Assembly: GCA_002862465.1 (NCBI GenBank)
Contig: PKDD01000092.1
Coordinates: 1-55,196 of the forward strand
From: Haliea sp.
GTDB taxonomy: Bacteria; Pseudomonadota; Gammaproteobacteria; Pseudomonadales; Halieaceae
Direction: 5' to 3'
Length of the DNA: 55,196 bases
In this document: one piece after another, positions 9,102 to 15,663 of the stretch
How the letters are laid out: the number at the start of each line of letters is the position of its first letter
Position numbering within the stretch: the stretch's first letter is position 1
The notes under the pieces: generated by a model
The model's input: only the letters and a program-made list of their open reading frames with translations
What the model was told of the DNA's origin: nothing
Databases searched by the model: none
Position numbers and translations under genes: made by a program

Positions 9102-9278
9102 CTGAATACTGTATTGTTGATTCTGTTTCTGATTTTCGGCGGTGTCGCGTTGATGGTGGTGCTGGGTGAGCGATTTACCAAGCCGGAAGTCCCACAGCGC
9201 TTAGCAAGACTGCAGCGCTGGTTAACCCCGCTAGTTGGGCTCATGTTGCTACTGTCCTTATTAAACTACTACCTTTAG
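9102..9278 (+). CDS. small membrane protein, 58 residues, non-ATG start
   Basis: This frame has no ATG start but gives a very protein-like product: a hydrophobic helix (about residues 4-21), a charged loop GERFTKPEVPQRLARLQRW, and a second hydrophobic helix ending NYYL at TAG 9276-9278. Upstream, GGGGGAA at 9089-9095 is a good ribosome binding site six bases before CTG 9102; TTG 9114 or 9117 are alternative starts. It would sit in the inner membrane as a hairpin with both ends on one side. It lies between the oxidoreductase and the CoA-transferase on the same strand, with 23-39 bases on either side, so it is probably part of the same operon. I do not recognise a family and assign no function. 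Confidence 0.65.
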   Translation: MNTVLLILFLIFGGVALMVVLGERFTKPEVPQRLARLQRWLTPLVGLMLLLSLLNYYL

Positions 9279-9303
9279 CCCCTTTATCTGCCGGGACGAC
9301 GTG

Positions 9304-10503
9304 ATGAATAAACCACTGGTTGGCGTGCGTATATTGGACTTAACACATATGTTAGCGGGGCCGTATGCAGGAATGATTCTGGCGGATCTGGGGGCGGAGA
9401 CTATTAAAGTTGAACCGCTTGCTGGAGAAGCAACGCGCGCGCTGCTGGCGACTGACGCTGAGCACTCATTGAACGGGATGGGTGCCTACTATCTGACGCT
9501 AAACCGTAACAAGAAAAGTGTCGCGATTGATTTGAAGTCTGAACGCGGCATGACGGTATTCAATCGGTTGGTGGAAGCGTCGGATATCGTATTAAGTAAC
9601 TTTGCAGCGGCGGTGTCGCCGCGTCTAGGACTGGACTTTGAGACGCTCAGTCAAGTCAACCCACGCATCATTACCTGTACAGTTACAGGGTTTGGTTCAG
9701 ATGGCCCGGGAGCCAACCGCCCTGCCTTTGATCAGGTCGCGCAGGCCAGTGGCGGCGGCATGTCTATTACGGGTTCCGATTGGGAGCATCCTGTGCGAGC
9801 GGGGATTCCTATTGGCGATCTTGGTGGCGGTATGTTCGGCGTTATGGGTATTTTGGCGGCGCTTTATGAAAGAGAGCGCAGCGGCCTTGGTCAACATGTG
9901 GACATCGCTATGGTCGACTGCCAGATATCCATGCTTAATTACATAGCGACTATGCACTGCCTATCTGGGGAAAACCCCTACCCTGTGGGCAATGCGCATG
10001 TCGTTCATGTGCCTTACGATACATTTCGCTGCGCAGATGGAATTATCGTTATTGCAGTGGTTACCGATAACTTTTGGCAACATCTGAAGAGCGTGGTGGA
10101 CTGTCCCCAGTTTGATAACCCATCGTATGACACGCAGCCCGGACGTTGGAAGGACAGAGCGCTCATCAACAGTTGGCTCAATGATGCACTAGAGCGGGAA
10201 AGTTGCGCTTACTGGCTAGAAAAACTCGAGAAACGCCGTATTCCTTGTTCCCGCGTCAACACCATCAGCCAGGCTTTGTCCGATCCTCAGGTGTTGCATC
10301 GAAACATGGTGGTAGAACTTCGCCACCCTGATGGGGGCAGCACTCGAGGACCGGGTAATCCGATCAAGTTGTCACGTTCCAAGGAGGAGAGCTTTAGTCC
10401 AGCGCCTTTGCTGGGCGCGCATACGGACAGTGTTTTGGCGGAACTGCTCGGTCTGACGGCAACAGAAATCAAGGCATTGAAAGCACAAGGAGTAATAGCG
10501 TGA
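9304..10503 (+). CDS. CaiB/BaiF family (class III) CoA-transferase
   Basis: The protein has 399 residues and the class III CoA-transferase pattern: GVRILDLTHMLAGPYAGM near the N-terminus, ADLGAETIKVEP, YYLTLNRNKKSV, SNFAAAVSPRLGLDFETL, and the loop GIPIGDLGGGMFG, whose aspartate is the covalent CoA-ester carrier in the family. It moves CoA between carboxylic acids. GTG 9301 directly precedes ATG 9304; I prefer the ATG because GGGAC lies seven bases before it. Its stop overlaps the GTG start of the downstream APH-like kinase by four bases, so the two are translationally coupled and probably act on the same acyl substrate. Confidence 0.92.
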   Translation: MNKPLVGVRILDLTHMLAGPYAGMILADLGAETIKVEPLAGEATRALLATDAEHSLNGMGAYYLTLNRNKKSVAIDLKSERGMTVFNRLVEASDIVLSNFAAAVSPRLGLDFETLSQVNPRIITCTVTGFGSDGPGANRPAFDQVAQASGGGMSITGSDWEHPVRAGIPIGDLGGGMFGVMGILAALYERERSGLGQHVDIAMVDCQISMLNYIATMHCLSGENPYPVGNAHVVHVPYDTFRCADGIIVIAVVTDNFWQHLKSVVDCPQFDNPSYDTQPGRWKDRALINSWLNDALERESCAYWLEKLEKRRIPCSRVNTISQALSDPQVLHRNMVVELRHPDGGSTRGPGNPIKLSRSKEESFSPAPLLGAHTDSVLAELLGLTATEIKALKAQGVIA

Positions 10504-11543
10504 TTGCAGAAACGCCAACCGGAAGACCCGGAGTTAAGGCAATGGCTAGCGGCCTTCAGGCGGCGCTTCTAGGCGCCGAGCAAAACGCGGCAACGAGTGG
10601 TGCACGCATTGATGGTCTGACACGTCTGTCCGGCGGGGCTAATATGGAGACTTGGTCTTTTGATTGGGTAAAGGTGTCTGGTATTGAGCCTTTGATTCTG
10701 CGACGGTCGCCCGGCGAGCCCCGAGACTTTGATAATGCGGTCGGTGAACTCACGCTAAAGGATGAGGCTGCACTGATCAACGTGGCAGGCCGATACGGGG
10801 TCCCGGTGCCTGTCGTGCGCTTGGTTCTAAGCTCCGATCATGCTCTGGGGCAGGGTTACATCATGAGTCGAGAGCGCGGCGAGGCGCTGCCTTTTCGCCT
10901 GCTGGCGGACGATTGTTATCGAGACGCGCGTGAGGGGTTGGCTTTTCAGTGCGGCCAAACATTGGGTCGTATCCATAAGATTCCACTGGAAGCACTGCCG
11001 GTAGGCTTGTCGGATCATACAGGTGAGCTTCTGTTCAAGCGTGCTCAGGACATGCTCGACGCACACGGAAACCTATCACCTGTCCTGCAACTGGGACTCA
11101 ACTGGTTGCGTGATAGACCGCCTCAAGAGTCCTCGCGCACGCTAGTGCATGGCGATTTTCGCAATGGAAATTTGCTAGTAGATGAAGACGGACTGGTCGC
11201 CGTGCTGGATTGGGAGCTAGCGCATCTGGGCAATCCTGTTCAAGACCTCGGTTATCTCTGCGCCAATGTCTGGCGCTTTGGCTCGTCTAAGCCGGTAGGC
11301 GGATTTGGTGAGTATGCAGATCTCTTGGCAGGCTATAAGTCCGTAGCCGGTGCCGCGCCAACGCTGGCGGATATTCACTATTGGCAGGTGCACGCCGCGC
11401 TATCCTGGGGAATGGTCTGTCTGCGCATGCTGGAGATGTATCGAAATGGTGAGGATTCCAGCTTGGAGCGGGCGGCGGTAGGGCGGCGCCTATCGGAGGC
11501 AGAAATTGATCTCCTGCTGTTGATGGAAGGAGAATATGTATGA
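10500..11543 (+). CDS. APH-family phosphotransferase, LvaA/ACAD10-like acyl-CoA kinase candidate
   Basis: A 347-residue aminoglycoside-phosphotransferase-fold kinase. The catalytic loop LVHGDFRNGNLL (215-226, Asp219 and Asn224) and the metal-binding LDWELAHLGNP (Asp237) are intact, and SGGANMETW (44-52) provides the nucleotide loop. It starts at GTG 10500 with AAGGAG at 10487-10492, overlapping the CoA-transferase stop. Proteins of this type next to a DUF6285 partner resemble LvaA of Pseudomonas putida levulinate catabolism, which phosphorylates 4-hydroxyacyl-CoA, and the kinase part of eukaryotic ACAD10/11. It is very unlikely to be a drug-resistance enzyme, because it sits in an acyl-CoA operon. 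The exact substrate is inferred only. Confidence 0.85.
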   Translation: MIAETPTGRPGVKAMASGLQAALLGAEQNAATSGARIDGLTRLSGGANMETWSFDWVKVSGIEPLILRRSPGEPRDFDNAVGELTLKDEAALINVAGRYGVPVPVVRLVLSSDHALGQGYIMSRERGEALPFRLLADDCYRDAREGLAFQCGQTLGRIHKIPLEALPVGLSDHTGELLFKRAQDMLDAHGNLSPVLQLGLNWLRDRPPQESSRTLVHGDFRNGNLLVDEDGLVAVLDWELAHLGNPVQDLGYLCANVWRFGSSKPVGGFGEYADLLAGYKSVAGAAPTLADIHYWQVHAALSWGMVCLRMLEMYRNGEDSSLERAAVGRRLSEAEIDLLLLMEGEYV

Positions 11544-11911
11544 GTGGAACTGAGTCGACAGAGCTCTTGGCGGCCGTGCGTCAGTTTTTACGGGAGGAAA
11601 TATTGCCCGAGTTGGATGGCTTCAAGGCTTACACTACTCGGGTGGCGGCAAATGCACTGGGTATCGTGGCCAGGGAGTTGGAGATGGGTTCTGCACTAGC
11701 GGATTTCGATCAACAGATAGCCTCAACACTTGGACTCGATATACAGGCGGGCCCCGTTCCGCAACAAATTGCGCTTGCCCTTCGCGATGGCACTATGGCT
11801 CAAGATGCGCTCATACTCGATTATCTGAGGCAGCGGACACTGCATGCTTGTGCTATTGATAATCCAAAATATTCCGGGCTGCAGCAGGCCAGGGCCCGCT
11901 GGACGCAATAG
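11540..11911 (+). CDS. DUF6285 (LvaB-like) small partner protein
   Basis: A 123-residue helical protein: LLAAVRQFLREEILPEL at the N-terminus, then YTTRVAANALGIVARELEMG, then ALRDGTMAQDALILDYLRQRTL and a terminal IDNPKYSG. This pattern fits the DUF6285 family that follows APH-type kinases; in P. putida the small LvaB protein is needed by the kinase LvaA. Its ATG overlaps the kinase stop (ATGA), with AAGGAG just upstream, so the two should be made in a fixed ratio. It has no signal peptide or membrane helix. The link to LvaB rests on size, position and general sequence character; a profile search is needed to settle it. Confidence 0.72.
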   Translation: MSGTESTELLAAVRQFLREEILPELDGFKAYTTRVAANALGIVARELEMGSALADFDQQIASTLGLDIQAGPVPQQIALALRDGTMAQDALILDYLRQRTLHACAIDNPKYSGLQQARARWTQ

Positions 11912-12269
11912 CCCTCCATTCACGAGTTGCAGCTTACGGGCACTCTTTTCCGCCTCGTGTTAGGGGCATGTTCTGCTGCAATTTCCGCAAACAGCTTTGA
12001 TTGTCCAGCATTTGCACTGAGAAAATAGATAGGTATTTTTTTAAATCGTTGATTTTATTGGATTATTTTTACTTTTTGTCTCTCTGTAGGTGAAGTCGCG
12101 GCGATATCACCGCTTGGTTTTTTAAAAATCTAAATATAAATTAGGAAACTGCCCAAAAGTACAATGTTTGTGTTGTTTGGCAGCGGTAGGATTACACCCT
12201 GAGATGACCAAATGATGTGACAAATTTAGAATACAAGTGAACACAAGAGAATATAAGAGAGTAGCAATT
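11912..12269 (+). other. AT-rich 358-base intergenic region upstream of the PEP-CTERM-like gene
   Basis: The region is strikingly AT-rich from about 12030 to 12160 compared with the flanking genes. GCGG and CCGC arms at about 12097-12114 followed by TTGGTTTTTT are a weak terminator candidate for the preceding operon. A promoter candidate lies at 12204-12232. No coding frame with convincing content was found. Confidence 0.5.
12204..12232 (+). promoter_or_regulatory. candidate sigma-70 promoter of the PEP-CTERM-like gene
   Basis: ATGACC (12204-12209) and TAGAAT (12227-12232) are separated by 17 bases, with four of six and five of six matches to the consensus -35 and -10. Transcription would begin about 30 bases before the ATG at 12270. 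Confidence 0.4.
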
Positions 12270-12851
12270 ATGATAAACAGAATGATTTTTTTAAGTATTT
12301 TGTTCTTCACCGCAGGCGCCGTGAACGCAGCGACAACCACGCTATCGCAGTCTTTCAATCAAACGGTTGATGGTGAAAATTTCACCTTTAGTTTCGCTCC
12401 TGGTGCTTATCAATCGGGCAGTCTCAGTAGCTTTACCATCTCTTTACAGGGCGATTTTGAAAATACACCGACAGAGTTTGCCTCCATTGCTATCGGTGGC
12501 GACGACAAGGGAGACTTTAACCGCCTTTCCACCGAAGCTTATAATGTTTCTTTTAAAGGCTTCAATAACACGAATGCCTACCGCTACGACTTAGATTTTA
12601 GTCTGGACGCTACACAGACGGCCGCGTTTATGAACAACAGCAATGTGGTCGTTGACTTTGCCGACGGGGTGCTGGCGTTGTGTGGATGGTGGAACTATGG
12701 AAATTGTGTAGCCAACAATGATGTAGCGCCCTTTGCCACGGTCGATTTTACTTACGACGCCGTGAGCAATATTCCTGTCCCTGCGGCAGTTTGGCTGTTC
12801 GGTTCGGCCTTGCTTGGCTTGGCCAGCATCGCCAGACGCAAGAAGAGTTAG
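12270..12851 (+). CDS. PEP-CTERM/VPLPA-type sorting-domain surface protein
   Basis: A 193-residue exported protein. It starts with a signal peptide (MINRMIFLSILFFTAGAVNA) and continues into a beta-rich, Asn/Asp/Ser/Thr-rich central part with one possible disulfide pair (CGWWNYGNC). It ends with a classic sorting tail: VPVPAAVWLFGSALLGLAS followed by the basic IARRKKS. This tripartite tail is recognised and cleaved by exosortases in EPS-producing Gram-negative bacteria. I chose ATG 12270 because it begins exactly at the signal peptide and has AAGAGAG eight bases upstream; an ATG-like start eleven codons earlier adds a charged leader. No exosortase gene lies in the window. It is monocistronic, with its own terminator, between a catabolic operon and the type II secretion genes. 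Confidence 0.85.
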   Translation: MINRMIFLSILFFTAGAVNAATTTLSQSFNQTVDGENFTFSFAPGAYQSGSLSSFTISLQGDFENTPTEFASIAIGGDDKGDFNRLSTEAYNVSFKGFNNTNAYRYDLDFSLDATQTAAFMNNSNVVVDFADGVLALCGWWNYGNCVANNDVAPFATVDFTYDAVSNIPVPAAVWLFGSALLGLASIARRKKS

Positions 12852-12871
12852 ACAAGACTGTCAGCCAGCAA

Positions 12872-12894
12872 AGCCCGCCTCGGCGGGTTTTTTA
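12872..12894 (+). terminator. rho-independent terminator
   Basis: CCCGCC and GGCGGG (12874-12887) form a GC-rich hairpin flanked by AA on the left and a run of six T on the right (12888-12893). It lies 20 bases after the stop of the PEP-CTERM-like gene and separates it from the convergent acyl-CoA dehydrogenase gene. Confidence 0.88.
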
Positions 12895-12983
12895 TTGCTT
12901 GGAATTTGATGCCTGCAATTGTGGCAATTCTGCTGTTGTAACCGAGCGATGCAATAGAACGCGAAGTCTCTTCAATATCGCAA

Positions 12984-14255
12984 TTAGGTGCTGACCCCCT
13001 TGGGTGCCCTTCTATCCATGAATTTGAACATATAGCCAGCGACTCGACGCTTCTGTATCTCTTCGGTACCCTCGGTGATTCGGTAGCGTCGGTGATGGCG
13101 GTAAATATGCTCGAAAGGGGCATGACGAGAATAGCCTAACCCGCCATGCACCTGCATGGCCTGGTCAGCGGCATCGCAGCACAGTCGGTTGGCGACAAAG
13201 TTGCACATTGATATTTTGTCAGACACCGAAAAGGCACCATTTGTATCCATTTGCCATGCCGTTTTATGTATGAGGGCGCGCAGCATTTCTGCCTGAGTTT
13301 GAAGTTCCACCAAAGGAAATTGAATACCCTGATTAGTGGACAAAGGTTTACCGAAGGGTGCTCGCTGCATTGCATAGTTTACGGATTGGTCAATACAGTA
13401 TTGAGCCGCACCCAGGGAAGAGGCCGCTTGACGGATGCGATTTTCATTAAAAAAATGCTGTACCACTTGCAGGGCCTTACCTTCGCTGCCGAGGATGCAG
13501 TTGTGCGGCACCTCCATCTCTGTAAAAGACACCCTGCCGTGATCCGTCGGCATGTTGAACGTCCATAGCATCTCCTCAATTTTAAACCCCTGCGTGTCAG
13601 TCGGCACGAGAAAGGCCGTCAAACCAGCAGCGTCGCCAGCCTCGCCGCTTGTTCGGGCAATGACCAGTATGTGACCCGCACGATGAATGCCGGTATTCCA
13701 AGACTTCTCGCCATTGATTGTCCAGGTATCGCCATTGCGTGTGGCAAAGGTTCTCATATGGGTCGCGTCTGATCCATGCGCCGTCTCAGTAATGCCGAAT
13801 GTAAAGTAGCGGCGACTTTCACACAGATCGTCTATCCAGTCGATTTTTTGTTGCTCCGACCCGTACTCAATCATCAGCAACAGTCCGATATTGTTCCCGA
13901 CGATGGAGTGCTCATTCTGTAAATCGTTATGGAGCCCCAGTCCTCTGCACGCGAGGTGCTCGCGGATGATCGCCATTTCCAAATTGCTGCCGTCTTTGCC
14001 TCCGTACTTTTTGGGGGAGGAAAATCGAAAGTGTCCGGCGGCATCGGCCCGCCGCTTGGCCTCCATAAGTAGTTCTTCCCATTGCTCGTTGGGTATCCCA
14101 TTCTTGTCCCAGTTTGTGCGCGCATCCTCGCGACGGTGATCAAAGAATCGATTGTTATCATCTTGCATTTGTAGAGGGAGAATCTCCTTGTCAATAAAAT
14201 TATCGAGGTCTTGTAGGTAGTTCATTAAGTATTTGGGGATGTCAAAGTTCATCAT
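12984..14255 (-). CDS. acyl-CoA dehydrogenase
   Basis: A 423-residue FAD-dependent acyl-CoA dehydrogenase that introduces the alpha-beta double bond of an acyl-CoA. The typical order is present: an N-terminal helical domain, FTFGITETAHGSDATHMRT in the beta domain (FAD/substrate contact), WTINGEKSWNTG, then the C-terminal domain with QAMQVHGGLGYSRH and YRITEGTEEIQKRRVAG, whose glutamate-containing loop contacts FAD and the catalytic site. It is monocistronic on the minus strand, with a 385-base upstream region shared with the secretion operon. It could serve the kinase pathway next door in the LvaC position, but its C-terminus is not obviously LvaC/ACAD11-like, so I leave the chain specificity open. 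Confidence 0.93.
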   Translation of the reverse strand: MMNFDIPKYLMNYLQDLDNFIDKEILPLQMQDDNNRFFDHRREDARTNWDKNGIPNEQWEELLMEAKRRADAAGHFRFSSPKKYGGKDGSNLEMAIIREHLACRGLGLHNDLQNEHSIVGNNIGLLLMIEYGSEQQKIDWIDDLCESRRYFTFGITETAHGSDATHMRTFATRNGDTWTINGEKSWNTGIHRAGHILVIARTSGEAGDAAGLTAFLVPTDTQGFKIEEMLWTFNMPTDHGRVSFTEMEVPHNCILGSEGKALQVVQHFFNENRIRQAASSLGAAQYCIDQSVNYAMQRAPFGKPLSTNQGIQFPLVELQTQAEMLRALIHKTAWQMDTNGAFSVSDKISMCNFVANRLCCDAADQAMQVHGGLGYSRHAPFEHIYRHHRRYRITEGTEEIQKRRVAGYMFKFMDRRAPKGVST

Positions 14256-14640
14256 GGTTTTTCTCGCTGGTTCGTAGGCTGCTACAAGAGGTGTCAGTGT
14301 CTTTCGCTCAGTCGGTAACCCATGCGCGGGTGCGCATCATCAAGTGAACAAATTGAAGTTTTGAGGGTCATAAGACAACGCATATGTGCAATTCCTGCAC
14401 AAACACTCCTCAAGCCAGTCATTGTTATTACCGTCTGAGTATTGATGAGGCAGGATCAAAAGTCACGCATACTCTCCAGTAAGGCGCTGGATATGTTAAG
14501 TTAGACGCGGAGAGACGGACAGCGCGTTCGGCAGTTTGTTAGGTATACGGGAGTTTAAACTTTGGACAGCCCGCCCTATAATTGTGCTTGGTAGCAAGCC
14601 CCGGAAAATAACGGCTGCGGGGGCCTAAAGGGAGTAGTTG
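14256..14640. promoter_or_regulatory. divergent intergenic region with two perfect inverted repeats
   Basis: This 385-base region separates the acyl-CoA dehydrogenase (minus) from the type II secretion operon (plus). Two perfect palindromic sites are visible: ATGCGC-GGGT-GCGCAT at 14322-14337 and TGTGCA-ATTCC-TGCACA at 14385-14401. Both lie 65-150 bases upstream of the dehydrogenase start, where a repressor or activator would bind. I cannot assign either to a known regulator. No coding frame was found. Confidence 0.45.
14554..14582 (+). promoter_or_regulatory. candidate sigma-70 promoter of the gsp operon
   Basis: A perfect -10 TATAAT (14577-14582) lies 17 bases after TTTAAA (14554-14559), a weak -35. 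The distance to the gspC start is about 60 bases. It is the only strong -10 in the interval and is placed to drive the whole secretion operon. Confidence 0.55.
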
Positions 14641-15663
14641 GTGCCAACTGATTGGCTCAGTAATTCTAGTGCGGTGTTAGGGCGAGTAGTTTTGGCTGCA
14701 ATGGCCGCACTGAGCGCAATGGCGCAACCGGCCCGCGTGCGTCGTATGCGTCAGATTATCTTGTTGATCGTTATCGTGTGGATGCTGTTGTCGCTCACTC
14801 AACTGCTGTGGGCGCTTGTCCCCAATGCGGTGAGCACTAATGCTGTACCGGCTAATGTAATTAACCCATTATCAGCTAGCAGTTCCCGGGCTATCGTAGC
14901 GCCTGTTGATATCGATCGCATGGTGGCTTGGCATTTGTTTGGGGAGGTTGGAGCAACAGCTCAGGCAGTCATTGAAGCGGCAACAGAGGCAGAGGCTGAT
15001 TCCCGTGAGGGCATAGAGGAAGGAGCACGGCAAACCGCGCTGCAGTTAAAGTTGCGCGGTATCGTAGCCTCTACGGAGGACGGTCTGGGGTACGCTATTA
15101 TTGAAAATGCAAATCAACAGGCGATTTATGCGGTCGAGGACAAGTTGCCTGTTCGGGGCAATGTGTTGTTAGCCAAGGTAATGCCGCGACAGGTTGTGCT
15201 GGACAATGGTGGGACCTATGAATTACTGGTGCTGTTTGAGGAATCCGCTTTGGGTACCGCGGAGCCAAGGTCTGCTCGGTCGGCGCCGGCGCCTGCGGTC
15301 GGCGAGAACATTGATAAGCGCGGCGATGATCAGGCTACCCGATTGGCGCAGAGTTATCGGCAGCGCCTGTACCAGAATCCTCAGTCGCTTGCCGAAGTCG
15401 TTAATGTCAGTGCTGTGCGCGAAAACGGCGAGTTGCTGGGTTATCGAGTAAGTCCTGGGAAGGACCAGATACAGTTTGAGCAGTTGGGGTTCAAAATGGG
15501 CGACGTGGTGACATCCGTCAACGGGGTAAGCCTCGATAATCCGACCAATACCATGGTCCTGTTTAATGATATGCGCACAGCCCAAGAAGCGGTATTTGAG
15601 TTGCAGCGTGACGGGCAGGCGACTACATTGAGTGTTAATTTAGACAATGGTGGCGCGCAGTGA
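14641..15663 (+). CDS. gspC: type II secretion system protein GspC
   Basis: A 340-residue inner-membrane clamp protein that links the inner-membrane platform to the secretin GspD. One transmembrane helix (about residues 38-60, IILLIVIVWMLLSL) is followed by a periplasmic Ala-rich linker. The homology region contains AWHLFGEVG and LKLRGIVAS...AIIE, which binds the N0 domain of the secretin. A C-terminal PDZ domain ends the protein (GYRVSPG, LGFKMGDVVTSVNGVSL). I chose GTG 14641 because AAAGGGAG lies six bases upstream; TTG 14638 is less well spaced. The stop overlaps the gspD GTG by four bases. This is the first gene of the operon, behind the 14554 promoter. Confidence 0.93.
   Translation: MPTDWLSNSSAVLGRVVLAAMAALSAMAQPARVRRMRQIILLIVIVWMLLSLTQLLWALVPNAVSTNAVPANVINPLSASSSRAIVAPVDIDRMVAWHLFGEVGATAQAVIEAATEAEADSREGIEEGARQTALQLKLRGIVASTEDGLGYAIIENANQQAIYAVEDKLPVRGNVLLAKVMPRQVVLDNGGTYELLVLFEESALGTAEPRSARSAPAPAVGENIDKRGDDQATRLAQSYRQRLYQNPQSLAEVVNVSAVRENGELLGYRVSPGKDQIQFEQLGFKMGDVVTSVNGVSLDNPTNTMVLFNDMRTAQEAVFELQRDGQATTLSVNLDNGGAQ

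Noticed and set aside
10500-11543. Reading the APH-fold protein as an aminoglycoside resistance gene
   Set aside because: It is coupled to a CoA-transferase and a DUF6285-type gene and has the acyl-CoA kinase type of neighbourhood, so a resistance role is unlikely.
12122-12358. Minus-strand 78-codon frame with a hydrophobic segment
   Set aside because: It lies opposite the signal-peptide region of the PEP-CTERM-like gene; the hydrophobic stretch is the antisense of AT-rich sequence.
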